Shown here: one piece after another, positions 27,766-36,752 of the stretch
Layout of the letters: every line of letters starts with the position of its first letter
Numbering within the stretch: position 1 is the first letter of the stretch
Source of the DNA: Prevotella melaninogenica
GTDB taxonomy: Bacteria; Bacteroidota; Bacteroidia; Bacteroidales; Bacteroidaceae
Direction of reading: 5' to 3'
Assembly (NCBI RefSeq): GCF_018128065.1
Contig: NZ_CP072360.1
Coordinates: forward strand, 1,182,501-1,246,500
DNA: 64,000 bases
Notes under the pieces: generated by a model
Told to the model about the DNA's origin: nothing
Database searches by the model: none
What the model saw: only the letters and a program-made list of their open reading frames with translations
Translations under genes and position numbers: made by a program

Positions 27766-29205
27766 ATGAATTATAGTGATTTCTTTAAGATGATTCCGGA
27801 AGCAAGTCTTATTGCTATCCTGATTGTTTTGTTCGTTGCTGACTTTGCAACGGCAAAGACTGAAGAACGCAAGTGGTTCAACCCGCTGGCTTCGGTGCTC
27901 CTTCTGGCAAATACTTTTGTTTGTTTGCTCCCTATGGAAGCACAGACAGCATTCGGTGGTATGTATGAAACAACACCTGCTGTCGACGTAATGAAGGCAA
28001 TCCTCTCAATGGGTACCTTTATCGTTGTTGTTCAGAGTCGTGTTTGGGCTGCAAAGAGCGGTAAAGAAGCTGAGTTCTATATGCTCATCGTTTCAACACT
28101 ACTCGGTATGTTCACGATGATGAGCGCAGGCAACTTCTTGATGTTCTTCCTCGGTCTTGAAATGGCATCTGTGCCTTTGGCATGTACTGTTGCCTTCGAT
28201 ATGTATCGCAAGAACTCTGCAGAGGGTGCAGCTAAGTTTATCTTGACTGCAACATTCTCAAGCGGTGTAATGCTCTATGGTATCAGCTTCCTTTATGGTC
28301 AGTTCGGTACACTTTACTTTGCTGATATTGCAACAAAGATGGAGGCAACTCCATTGGTAATCATGGGTCTCGTGTTCTTCTTCAGTGGTCTTGGTTTTAA
28401 GATTTCTCTTGTTCCATTCCACTTTTGGACAGCTGATACCTATCAGGGTGCACCAACAACCGTTACTGGATATTTGAGTGTAATCTCAAAAGGTGCAGCA
28501 GCATTCACATTATTGAGCATTCTCTTTCATGTCTTTGGTGGCATGATGGACTATTGGCATGTGTTGCTGATGATTGTTGTTGTACTCTCAATTACTATTG
28601 CTAACCTCTTTGCCGTACGTCAGAGTGAGTTGAAGCGCTTCATGGCGTTCAGTTCTATCTCTCAGGCAGGTTATATTATGTTGGCTGCAGTTGGTAATGA
28701 TTGGTCAAACTCTGTTGCTGCTCTTAGCTACTACGTTTTGATTTATGTTGTTGCTAATATGGCAGTCTTCACAATCATCTCCGTTGTAGAACAGAATAAT
28801 GGTGGTAAGACGAATATTGATGATTACAACGGTTTCTATCAGACTAACCCACGCCTGAGCTTCTTGATGACCTTAGCGATGTTCTCACTCGGTGGTATTC
28901 CTCCGTTTGCAGGTATGTTCTCTAAGTTCTTCATCTTTATGTCAGGTGTTAATGGTGCTGATATTAACACAACGATGGGCGCATGGGCATACGGTGTTGT
29001 ATTCATCGCATTGCTCAATACCGTTATCTCACTCTACTACTATCTCAAGATTGTGAAGGCAATGTATATTGTTCGCACAGACAATCCATTGCCAACCTTC
29101 AAGAGTGACTGTAACACTAAGTTTGCTTTGGCTATCTGCATGGCAGGTATCCTTCTCTTTGGTGTATGCAGCTTTGTATATGACTGGATTGCAGCCACGG
29201 TTTAA
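27766..29205 (+). CDS. nuoN: Complex I subunit N, last gene of the operon
   Basis: Antiporter-like subunit of 479 residues with about fourteen helices. It contains FFLGLEMASVPLACTVAFD with the key Glu, FKISLVPFHFWTADTYQGAP, VTGYLSVISKGAAAFTLL and LGGIPPFAGMFSKFFIFM. The operon ends here: a strong hairpin terminator lies 30 bp past the stop. No nuoE, nuoF or nuoG homologue is seen anywhere in the window. Confidence 0.97.
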   Translation: MNYSDFFKMIPEASLIAILIVLFVADFATAKTEERKWFNPLASVLLLANTFVCLLPMEAQTAFGGMYETTPAVDVMKAILSMGTFIVVVQSRVWAAKSGKEAEFYMLIVSTLLGMFTMMSAGNFLMFFLGLEMASVPLACTVAFDMYRKNSAEGAAKFILTATFSSGVMLYGISFLYGQFGTLYFADIATKMEATPLVIMGLVFFFSGLGFKISLVPFHFWTADTYQGAPTTVTGYLSVISKGAAAFTLLSILFHVFGGMMDYWHVLLMIVVVLSITIANLFAVRQSELKRFMAFSSISQAGYIMLAAVGNDWSNSVAALSYYVLIYVVANMAVFTIISVVEQNNGGKTNIDDYNGFYQTNPRLSFLMTLAMFSLGGIPPFAGMFSKFFIFMSGVNGADINTTMGAWAYGVVFIALLNTVISLYYYLKIVKAMYIVRTDNPLPTFKSDCNTKFALAICMAGILLFGVCSFVYDWIAATV

Positions 29206-29234
29206 TCGTTGCTGCATTATTAGTTAAGCAATAT

Positions 29235-29275
29235 AAATCGCCTAAGGATCTACTCAGATTCTTAGGCGATTTTAC
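29235..29275 (+). terminator. Rho-independent terminator of the nuo operon
   Basis: AAATCGCCTAAG (29235-29246) pairs with CTTAGGCGATTT (29261-29272) around a 14-nt loop, with further T at the 3' side. Confidence 0.88.
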
Positions 29276-29379
29276 TTACCAAGTATTGCTATTTCTAAAT
29301 CAGTTCAGCATTACTTCGTCTTCTAACTTTACCTTGTAGTTCATTTTCTCCTCATATATAGTTTATGTGTACATGCTCC

Positions 29380-29436
29380 GCACATGTTGTGCTAACGCTC
29401 CGCACGTGTTGTGCTGTTGGTATGCACCAATGGTGC
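29380..29436. repeat. 22-bp-period palindrome array A2 (3 units)
   Basis: Units start at 29380, 29402 and 29424, exactly 22 bp apart. Cores are GCACATGTTGTGC, GCACGTGTTGTGC and GCACCAATGGTGC. It lies 175 bp past the nuoN stop. Confidence 0.8.
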
Positions 29437-29591
29437 TGAGTACTAATAACATTGTAATGCAACGTGTGTAGGGGAGCCCCTCTTCATGTTTCTGAATTCT
29501 AAAGGACAACAGATTTGCTGTGAGGAATGCGATTAAGCGCACCCCTACAACGAACAACAGTTTGTAGATGAAGTTCCTCTTGGCTGTCAGT

Positions 29592-30180
29592 TCACTTATC
29601 TCTGCGATTAAGCATCTGTTTCTTACATCTTGTAAGTCCTTCAACCTTGGTTTCTTCGTTGGCAAGCGTAGCTGGATTGACCACTGCCTTTGCTATGGCT
29701 CCCATACTGTTCGACAAGTCTATTGTTATGTCGCTGACCTTTAGTCGGTTTTCCTCTGGCAACTGCCTTAACACAGTTATCACGTTGGATGGCTTTGTCT
29801 CTTTTACAATGGTTATTATCGTATGCTTTTTCCCATGCCTATCCTTGTTGTGGAGTATCGTGTATACCTCATGGCAGAAAGACGTCTCGCCTATGCCCAA
29901 ATGCTCTCCCATGTTCTCGGGCAATAAAACTTGTTTGGAGGCGTACTCACGCTGCTCCCATGAACTGAAGTCGTTGATCACCTCCTTGTAATTTTTGGCA
30001 AACGTGCCATCATTTATCATGTATGTATGCAATAGTGACTTCGCTGTCACTGCTTCATTGTCCATCCGCTGCCTTAAAAAAGCGCAAGCTCTTTCGAGTA
30101 TTGCGTCTTCCTGAGGGCTATGCTTCCCAACGGTACGATGTAGTTATGGTTATCTTCCGTTAGCCATCTACGGAGGCATA
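29592..30180 (-). pseudogene. Decayed ISAon1-like DDE transposase fragment
   Basis: A 157-residue open frame (29592-30065) contains MINDGTFAKNYKEVINDFSS, PENMGEHLGIGETSF, NKDRHGKKHTIITIVKETKP and LKVSDITIDLSNSM. This resembles the N-terminal half of the DDE domain of ISAon1-type (ISL3-like) transposases of Bacteroidota. Upstream codons in the same frame read PQEDAILERACAFLRQR before a stop. The piece RRWLTEDNHNYIVPLGS continues upstream in a different frame, so there is at least one frameshift. The C-terminal half with the later catalytic residues is missing. Recognition is from memory of the family; a search would settle it. Confidence 0.65.
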
Positions 30181-30195
30181 CGTGTAAAAAAGAGA

Positions 30196-30367
30196 GTGTG
30201 TCAAAATACAATTACCATTTTGATAATATTACAGTTTGACACACTTCATTAAAAAAAGACCATTTCAGTACTCGATTTTGAGTAAAGAAATGGTCTTTTC
30301 TTTGCTTTTAGAAAAAACTACTTATACTTTGAAAGTTGTCAAGTTATTAATTTACATTTTGACACAC
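30196..30367. mobile_element. Inverted-repeat bounded remnant (172 bp)
   Basis: GTGTGTCAAAAT (30196-30207) and its perfect reverse complement (30356-30367) bound the segment. A third inverted box, TTTGACACAC, lies at 30236-30245. There is no coding capacity. It abuts the transposase remnant and could be the stacked ends of a deleted insertion sequence or a small MITE. It contains a bidirectional terminator-like hairpin. Confidence 0.6.
30251..30299. terminator. Bidirectional hairpin terminator
   Basis: AAAAGACCATTTC (30254-30266) pairs with GAAATGGTCTTTT (30287-30299), with an inner ACTC/GAGT pair in the loop. Read on the minus strand it ends in TTTTTTT and would terminate the outer-membrane protein gene that stops at 30404. 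Confidence 0.75.
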
Positions 30368-30403
30368 CTTCTTCGATAACTATTGAATTTTCAAATCAAT
30401 ACC

Positions 30404-30961
30404 TTAGAAGTTGTAATATACACCGAAAGTGATATTATTACCGTTAAGAGAGGCACCCCAAACATTATTTGCCTTAGCACCACTTACATCATATTTAGCA
30501 GACTTCCATCCAACGAAACCAATGTGAGTTATAAAACTTACCTTTGGGCTAAGATTAACAGCAAGACCTGGTCTTAAACCTGCTTCCCATTCATTAATAG
30601 ACGCAGAATTTACTCCAGAATGAGCGTGGTTATAATGAGTATAACCCAAACCACCATCAACGAAAGCATTCACATACTTTGAGCGTACGAGAGTGTAACG
30701 AGCGTATGGTGCAAGTTTGAAATAGTTACGAGATTCTCCCTCATATTGAACAGGATTACCTTTACCCCAACCGATTGTGGTACCAATTGCCCAATCCTCA
30801 TTGACATTGTAACCAATCTCTGGAAGGAACTGATAAGTTGTAACAGCATCAGAACCATCAGTCTTAGAAGAAGCGATACCAACGCTACCACCAACATAAA
30901 CCTGTGCATTTGCTGCAAGTGACACGAATGCTACTGCAAGTGACAATAAAATCTTTTTCAT
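30404..30961 (-). CDS. Small outer-membrane beta-barrel protein
   Basis: A protein of 185 residues with a clear signal peptide (MKKILLSLAVAFVSLAANAQ). The mature chain has alternating beta strands (VYVGGSVGIASSKTDG, LPEIGYNVNEDWAIGTTIGW, YARYTLVRSKYVNAFVDGGL) and ends in FGVYYNF, with the terminal Phe typical of beta barrels. It resembles eight-stranded OmpX/OmpW-like porin-family proteins common in Bacteroidota. Monocistronic, with the hairpin at 30251-30299 downstream. Substrate or ligand unknown. Confidence 0.88.
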   Translation of the reverse strand: MKKILLSLAVAFVSLAANAQVYVGGSVGIASSKTDGSDAVTTYQFLPEIGYNVNEDWAIGTTIGWGKGNPVQYEGESRNYFKLAPYARYTLVRSKYVNAFVDGGLGYTHYNHAHSGVNSASINEWEAGLRPGLAVNLSPKVSFITHIGFVGWKSAKYDVSGAKANNVWGASLNGNNITFGVYYNF

Positions 30962-31125
30962 AATAGAAAACTTTTAAATTAATACTGAATTATATCTATT
31001 TTACCTTATGCCATATACCACTTTTAGCGGTAATAAGCACATTCTTTGAGTGTAAAGTGATTTAATTTAAATAACCAAATTTTATAAACAAGTTTTACCC
31101 TAATTATGTAAATGTAGGTTAAATA

Positions 31126-31157
31126 CTTGTCCGTTCACCTTATTATATATAACTTTG
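31126..31157 (+). promoter_or_regulatory. Promoter of kdsA-kdsD
   Basis: CTTG (31126-31129), then exactly 20 bp, then TAACTTTG (31150-31157). The leader before kdsA is about 65 nt. Confidence 0.6.
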
Positions 31158-31224
31158 TAGCCAATCCCGATAAGATTTTCCAATACATTCTGATGATAAC
31201 AGAAGCACATTATATTATCAAATT

Positions 31225-31983
31225 ATGATGAAAAAATCTACTTTCATTGCAGGTCCCTGCGTTATTGAAAGCTCTGAACTACTTAGCACAGTTGCTGAAG
31301 AGTTAGTTAGGCTGAATAAAAAATATGATATCAACATCATTTTTAAAGCAAGCTTTGATAAGGCTAATCGCACAAGTATAAAATCCTTTCGTGGTCCTGG
31401 ACTTGACAAAGGTCTTGCCATGTTACAAAATATCAAGGAAAAGTACGGATTAAGATTACTGACTGATATTCATGAAAGCTATCAAGCTGAGCCAGTTGGA
31501 GAAGTTGTTGATGTTATCCAGATTCCTGCTTTCCTTTGTCGTCAGACAGACCTATTGGTGGCTGCAGCAAAGACTGGTAAGATTGTAAACATTAAGAAAG
31601 CACAGTTTCTTAGTGGTAGAGATATGCGCTATCCTGTACAGAAATGTCAGGAAAGTGGGGCTAAGGAGGTATGGCTGACTGAGCGCGGAAACAGCTTTGG
31701 ATATAACAACCTCGTTGTTGACTTCCGTAATATTCCTGACATGAAAGAGATTGTACCAAATGTCATAATGGATTGTACGCATAGTGTACAGCGTCCAAGT
31801 GCTGGAGATGGGAAGACTGTTGGCGATCGAAAGTTTGTTCCTTCAATGGCATTAGCTGCCAAAGCTTTTGGAGCAACAGGCTATTTTTTTGAAGTACACC
31901 CTACCCCAGACGAAGGCTTGTCTGATGCAGCGAACATGTTAGAACTTGACAACTTAGATGAATTAATTGGAAAACTCGTATGA
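31225..31983 (+). CDS. kdsA: 3-deoxy-8-phosphooctulonate synthase
   Basis: Condenses phosphoenolpyruvate with arabinose 5-phosphate to make Kdo 8-phosphate for lipopolysaccharide. The 252 residues carry FIAGPCVIES, FKASFDKANRTS, FRGPGLDKGL, LTDIHESYQAEPVGEVVDV and IPAFLCRQTDLLVAAA. VMDCTHSVQRPSAGDGKTVG and FFEVHPTPDEGLSDA follow. It is slightly shorter than the E. coli enzyme. Two ATGs in tandem are possible starts. Its stop overlaps the start of the isomerase that makes its substrate, an ATGA coupling that fits pathway logic. Confidence 0.97.
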   Translation: MMKKSTFIAGPCVIESSELLSTVAEELVRLNKKYDINIIFKASFDKANRTSIKSFRGPGLDKGLAMLQNIKEKYGLRLLTDIHESYQAEPVGEVVDVIQIPAFLCRQTDLLVAAAKTGKIVNIKKAQFLSGRDMRYPVQKCQESGAKEVWLTERGNSFGYNNLVVDFRNIPDMKEIVPNVIMDCTHSVQRPSAGDGKTVGDRKFVPSMALAAKAFGATGYFFEVHPTPDEGLSDAANMLELDNLDELIGKLV

Positions 31984-32951
31984 ACGAAGCAGAACAAAGA
32001 TTGACACAAGTCAGAGCATATGCTACACAATGCATTAAAGAGGAAGCTGATGCAACATTGAACCTAATCAACCAGTTGGATGAAAACTTTGATAAGGCCG
32101 TTAGCCTGATGTTTCATTGCACAGGTAAGGTTATTGTTACGGGTGTTGGCAAAAGTGGAAACATTGGAGCAAAGATAGCTGCAACGCTTTCTTCTACGGG
32201 CACACCAGCTTTCTTTGTTAATCCTCTGGATGTCTATCATGGTGATTTGGGTGTAATGACAAGGGATGACGTTGTGTTAGCATTGTCTAACTCAGGACAG
32301 ACTGACGAATTACTCCGCTTTATCCCGATGGTACTTCACATGAAAATTCCAATTATCGGAATGAGTGCCAATCCTAATTCTTTGTTAGCAAAATATTCTA
32401 CGGTTCATATAAAGGTTTGGGTTGAGAAAGAAGCATGCCCACTCAATCTTGCTCCTACAAGTTCAACGACAGCAGCACTTGTTATGGGTGATTCTTTGGC
32501 GATTGCCCTTATGCGTGTCCGTAACTTTAAGCCAAAAGACTTTGCACAGTTCCATCCAGGTGGAGAATTAGGTAAACGCTTGTTGACTACAGCACAAGAC
32601 GTGATGCGCTCAGACGAGCTTCCTGTTATTCCGAAGGATATGCACTTAGGTGACGCTATCATACATGTAAGCAAGGGTAAACTTGGCTTGGGTGTATCAC
32701 TTGAAAATGGGAAAGTAATCGGACTAATAACAGATGGAGATATCCGTAGAGCTATGGAGCGTTGGCAAGCAGAATTCTTTGACCATACTGTTAATGATAT
32801 AATGACTAAAGAGCCAAAGATAGTCTTACAAACAACGAAGATAACGGAGATACAACAGATTATGCAGCAAAACAAGATACATACAGTGTTAGTATGTGAT
32901 GAGCAAAGACACTTATTAGGTGTTGTTGACCATTATAGTTGTATGTTGTAA
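31980..32951 (+). CDS. kdsD: Arabinose 5-phosphate isomerase
   Basis: Converts ribulose 5-phosphate to arabinose 5-phosphate, the sugar used by KdsA. The 323 residues have a SIS domain (VIVTGVGKSGNIGAKIAATL, SSTGTPAFFVNPLDVYHGDL, LALSNSGQTDELLRFI) followed by two CBS domains from about residue 205. The C-terminal part is GVSLENGKVIGLITDGDIRR and HTVLVCDEQRHLLGVVDHYS. KpsF/GutQ-type length. It starts inside the kdsA stop (4-nt overlap). Confidence 0.96.
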   Translation: MNEAEQRLTQVRAYATQCIKEEADATLNLINQLDENFDKAVSLMFHCTGKVIVTGVGKSGNIGAKIAATLSSTGTPAFFVNPLDVYHGDLGVMTRDDVVLALSNSGQTDELLRFIPMVLHMKIPIIGMSANPNSLLAKYSTVHIKVWVEKEACPLNLAPTSSTTAALVMGDSLAIALMRVRNFKPKDFAQFHPGGELGKRLLTTAQDVMRSDELPVIPKDMHLGDAIIHVSKGKLGLGVSLENGKVIGLITDGDIRRAMERWQAEFFDHTVNDIMTKEPKIVLQTTKITEIQQIMQQNKIHTVLVCDEQRHLLGVVDHYSCML

Positions 32952-33040
32952 AGATAGTGTATTGCGATCTTATCTGCGATAGTTATATTGAGCAAAATAG
33001 CCTTCGTTTGCTTATAGGTTATTATTGCTATTGACGGAAA

Positions 33041-34386
33041 ATGAGAGAAAGAAAAGTGAACTTAAATAGAAAAAAAGCCATCACATTGGTGATGGCATTA
33101 TCTTATTTATTATTTCCAACATGTCTTTCAGCACAAAATGTGACAAAAAAATCTTTGATGAAAAGACATGAAACGATGATGAACAGAGCTGATTCTATGA
33201 TTGTCAATCAGCTTCGTAAGAAGGGAGTACATTTCTCTCATAATAATTCTGTTACCCTTCTTACAACTGGAAAAGACAAGTTTAACGACCTTTTCAAGGC
33301 TATCGATCAAGCACGTTCAAGCATTCACTTGGAATACTTTAACTTTCGTAACGACTCTATCAACGAAGAATTGATACGACACTTAGCCGCAAAGGTAAAA
33401 GACGGAGTTGAGGTTAGAGCTGTCTTTGATGGTTTTGGTAATGCAAGTAATAACCGTCCCATGAAGAAACGCCATTTAAAATCAATTCGTGAGAAAGGGA
33501 TTGAGATTTATGAATTTAAGCCAATGGCGTTCCCTTGGCTTCATGACATCTTCAATCGTGACCATCGTAAGATAGTTATTATTGATGGTAAGGTAGCTTA
33601 TACAGGCGGAATGAATGTGGCAGACTATTATATTAATGGTACGAAAGTCGTTGGCTCATGGCACGATATGCATTGTAGAATAGAGGGAGATGAAGTTAAC
33701 ACATTACAAAACATCTTTCTTAGAATGTGGTATTTAGCATCAGGACAGAAGATACATGGTGCTAAACACTATCGTGGAATATCAAATACTGATTATATAA
33801 AAGGATTGAAACCAGACACCTGTGGGAGTGCAGGAAATAAGATGGTGGGTATTATCAATCGTGAGCCGCACATCTCAAAAGATATAATCCGCTACTTTTA
33901 TGTTAATGCTATTAATGACGCAAAAGACAGTATAAAACTTATCAATCCATATTTTACCCTGAGCAGAGCCTTGAAGAAGGCTTTGAGGAATGCCGTAAAA
34001 CGAGGCGTAAAAGTTGAGATACTGCTGAGTGTAAAGAGTGATATCCCATTAACTCCAGATTGTGGATTCTATAATGCACATCAACTAATGAAAGAAGGGT
34101 GTACGATCTGGATGTATGAAAAGGCTTTCATCATACAAAGATTATCACTGTCGATGGACAATTTTGTACGGTTGGTTCTGCCAACCTTAATGCAAGAAGT
34201 CTACGTTGGGACCGAGAAGAGAATGCCGTTATAGTTAACGCATGTACTACACATGAGTTGGATGTCCTCTTCGATACTCAAAAAAAAGATAGTTTTAAGC
34301 TTACAGAAACAAAGTGGAAACAATGGCGTACACCATGGCAGCGTTTCCGTGGATGGTTTGCCCACCTACTTTCTCCCTTTTTGTAA
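33041..34386 (+). pseudogene. Cardiolipin synthase/phospholipase D-like gene with a frameshift
   Basis: The first frame runs from 33041 and contains an exported N-terminus (AITLVMALSYLLFPTCLSAQ). The first HKD motif, HRKIVIIDGKVAYTGGMN, lies near residue 178. At about 34123-34126 the frame shifts: one T appears missing in the GCTTTCATCAT stretch. The other frame then continues with the second HKD motif, HTKIITVDGQFCTVGSANLN, and ends FRGWFAHLLSPFL at 34386. As written, the open frame stops at 34234 after a nonsense tail. Restoring one base gives about 448 residues, the usual length. It could be true inactivation, a phase switch or a sequencing error. It lies 89 bp past kdsD. Confidence 0.85.
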
Positions 34387-34411
34387 CGAATAGAAATAGA
34401 AGATTGCAGTA

Positions 34412-35026
34412 TTATATCTTATTGATATCAATATAACCATGCATCACTGCATAGATGGTCAAGGCTGATACACTCTTCATCCCAAGTTTATCCATTATAT
34501 TCTTGCGATGAGTAATTACAGTGGTCAGACTGATATTAAGTTTTTCAGCAATCTCTTTGTTTATCAATCCTTGTACTATCAAGGACAAGACCTCTATTTC
34601 ACGATTGCTAAGAATCTTGTTCTTTAACACCTGAGGAAGTTCTGGAAGATTCTTACCACCAGAATGACCATATTGTGCAATCTTTAGAATAGCTTTGACA
34701 AGTTCGTCTTCAGGAACATTAATACAGAAACTATGGAAACCTGACAGCTGAGCATTGGGATCCTTTGTAAGTGTAAGAACAATAGTCTTATGGATACATT
34801 GAGAGAAGAATTGTCTGTTCTCCAAGACAATTACTTGTGACACAAAATAATGATAATACGAATTTGGCTGTACATTCTCAAACTCTTGAAAACTTGAAAA
34901 TGAGTCGACTGTCATGATAGGTATAACATTCTGTAATATATGTTTCAATCCCAACACGACAAGCGTATTGGAATCAACTATAGCTATCTTAGGACGTCCC
35001 ATGTTCATATTAGCAGGATTTTCCAT
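34412..35026 (-). CDS. LuxR-type regulator with atypical receiver-like domain
   Basis: A protein of about 204 residues from ATG 35026; a GTG at 35062 would add twelve. The N-terminal part starts PKIAIVDSNTLVVLGLKHIL like a response-regulator receiver. At the usual phospho-acceptor position it reads YFVSQVIVLENRQFF, with no Asp. The TLTKD segment keeps the conserved Lys region. The C-terminal 60 residues are a GerE/LuxR helix-turn-helix: LSNREIEVLSLIVQGLINKE, IAEKLNISLTTVITHRKNIM. It follows the hemerythrin-LuxR gene, 54 bp after its stop, and shares its DNA-binding domain type. Confidence 0.85.
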   Translation of the reverse strand: MENPANMNMGRPKIAIVDSNTLVVLGLKHILQNVIPIMTVDSFSSFQEFENVQPNSYYHYFVSQVIVLENRQFFSQCIHKTIVLTLTKDPNAQLSGFHSFCINVPEDELVKAILKIAQYGHSGGKNLPELPQVLKNKILSNREIEVLSLIVQGLINKEIAEKLNISLTTVITHRKNIMDKLGMKSVSALTIYAVMHGYIDINKI

Positions 35027-35080
35027 CGTTTTATTTATATAGTAACAGGGTGACTCACCCACTCTATTATTTGCTTTCTA

Positions 35081-36037
35081 TTACAATTTTACACTACTTA
35101 TATCCACAAGATTATTCACAATTGCATAGATTGTTAATCCTGCTGGTGAATGTATCTGCAACTTACGAGCAATATTACGGCGGTGTGTAATCACCGTGTT
35201 TGTAGAAATACACAGATGATCTGCAATCTCCTTGTTTGTCATTCCCTGTGCAACAGCAACAATAACATCCTTTTCACGATCACTAAGAACCTCGTTTGAC
35301 ACAGGACTCTTAGTAATCATATTCGAAATCTTTACGCTTACATCATTCTGCTTACTCTTTTGTTCTAAACGTCTAATTACTGGAATAAAGATTTCTTCTT
35401 CAACCAAAGCATGCTGTTCAAGCCATGCTTCACAGTTATAGATATCATATAAAGTGGCTGTGAGGCGGTTGTTATGATGTGCATCAGAAGGGAGGTACTT
35501 GATAATAATACTCTTCAATTCGCGCAACTTCACATCCGTTTGGCTATGATGCTTAGAATAAGTTTCAATATCGTATGCATCATTCGCCTCACCTTTCAGC
35601 AGTGTATCAACGTATGGGAACACATTCTTCTCTTCATATTGCATATGATTATGAATAGAATGAGCATATTCATCATAAAGACGGAGGATAAGACGAGCAA
35701 GGTTATCCGTTTCGTCCAAAGAAGCACTCAACTCCTTACGAATAAAAGGTAACTTATACTCAAGGTAATAAGTATGACTTGCTCTAAGATATTGCATAAG
35801 GGTTGGGATTGACAATCTATCAACATCATCAAACCCCTTGTATCCATTTATCGTAAAATTGACTACCGCCAAAAATGTGAAAGTATCTACATTTTGATCA
35901 TCACAAACCTCACTCACAGTCTTATCGCCAAAGCCCAAACTGATACCAAAACTCCCTAAGCTCTGTAATAGGTCATAATTATCTCTGATAAGGTAAATCA
36001 TCTTATCATCGGGCTCATACATTTTCTGATTCTTCAT
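35081..36037 (-). CDS. Hemerythrin-domain LuxR-type regulator
   Basis: A protein of 318 residues. Residues about 90-235 form a hemerythrin-like domain with metal ligands: HNHMQYEEKNVFPYVD (His-x3-Glu), TYSKHHSQTD and LEQHALVEEEIFIPV (His-x3-Glu). The family of ScdA/YtfE-type domains binds a di-iron centre and responds to oxygen, nitric oxide or iron state. The C-terminal 65 residues are a LuxR helix-turn-helix (LSDREKDVIVAVAQGMTNKE, ITHRRNIARKLQIHSPAGL). So it should be a one-component sensor-regulator. The ligand and targets are not shown. It is the first gene of a two-regulator operon. Confidence 0.9.
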   Translation of the reverse strand: MKNQKMYEPDDKMIYLIRDNYDLLQSLGSFGISLGFGDKTVSEVCDDQNVDTFTFLAVVNFTINGYKGFDDVDRLSIPTLMQYLRASHTYYLEYKLPFIRKELSASLDETDNLARLILRLYDEYAHSIHNHMQYEEKNVFPYVDTLLKGEANDAYDIETYSKHHSQTDVKLRELKSIIIKYLPSDAHHNNRLTATLYDIYNCEAWLEQHALVEEEIFIPVIRRLEQKSKQNDVSVKISNMITKSPVSNEVLSDREKDVIVAVAQGMTNKEIADHLCISTNTVITHRRNIARKLQIHSPAGLTIYAIVNNLVDISSVKL

Positions 36038-36209
36038 CTTGTAATTTTATAACGATATCGTATGCAAATAACAAAAAAAAGTCAATAATGCAATAGTTGC
36101 AGTAAAGTATTTAGTTTTTATCATTAATTATTGCCTCCCCAAAAGCACTATGTCTTAACTACAAAACAATCAACTATTTTCATAAATCTTCTCATAAAAC
36201 ACAATTACT

Positions 36210-36395
36210 TAAGTGGGTTCTATTAATTAGCTTTGTCATATTCCGAAACTATCTTCGAGGGCAAATTGATAGTGAACAAAGAGGTTATATGAGCATAATG
36301 GCTGAATGAACTAACAATTTGAACAAAAGAGGGTTCAAAAAGTGACAAAATGCAACCATTGATATAACGGAGGTGGGAATTAATAGCCCCCCTTA
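36210..36395. mobile_element. MITE-like element, decayed copy (186 bp)
   Basis: The left end TAAGTGGGTTCTATTAATTA matches the intact copy at 5587 with one base missing. The following CTTTGTCATATT and TCTTCGAGGGCAAATTG also match. The right end TAATAGCCCCCCTTA is a degenerate terminal repeat. The inner stem is largely lost on the right side (CAATTTGAACAAAAGAG). Confidence 0.75.
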
Positions 36396-36505
36396 GTACT
36401 ATCTGTCAAACTTTACCCTTATAAATAGATTGCTTCTTAACTATATACCTATTAATGACAACGACCACCCTCTCTTCCCATCTTCTGCCAATGTGATGTA
36501 GCCCA

Positions 36506-36584
36506 TCACAGGTGGTGTTCACTGTCAACACCATTGGTGCGAAAGGCTAACACCAGTGGTGCGAAGGGTTAGCACCATACAAAC
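36506..36584. repeat. 22-bp-period palindrome array A3 (4 units)
   Basis: Units start at 36506, 36528, 36550 and 36572, exactly 22 bp apart. Cores include TCACAGGTGGTGT, ACACCATTGGTGC and ACACCAGTGGTGC; the last keeps the left arm only. It lies about 115 bp upstream of the promoter-like box of the Rep_3 gene. Confidence 0.8.
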
Positions 36585-36696
36585 TGATTATCAGAACATG
36601 TGCAACTTACTCTTAGGAAAACTCAAATTAAAACTCTTCAAATTACAAAGAAGAAACTATTTTTGTTATTTAGTGGTCAGATCCAAATAAAAGTGG

Positions 36697-36704
36697 TATC
36701 TTTG
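36697..36704 (+). promoter_or_regulatory. TATCTTTG promoter box of the Rep_3 gene
   Basis: An exact TAnnTTTG box with no well-spaced TTTG partner. It lies inside a longer in-frame extension of the gene, which argues for the ATG start at 36753. Confidence 0.5.
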
Positions 36705-36752
36705 TGGCTTATAAAGTGTTATAAAAAACATGATAAAGCTAAGATAACAGAT

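Noticed and set aside
29363..29665. Protein-coding frame next to the transposase remnant
   Set aside because: It crosses palindrome array A2 and overlaps the transposase frame; no family features.
36600..36752. Longer start of the Rep_3 protein
   Set aside because: The extension contains a TATCTTTG promoter box and low-complexity codons; ATG 36753 starts the basic N-terminus.
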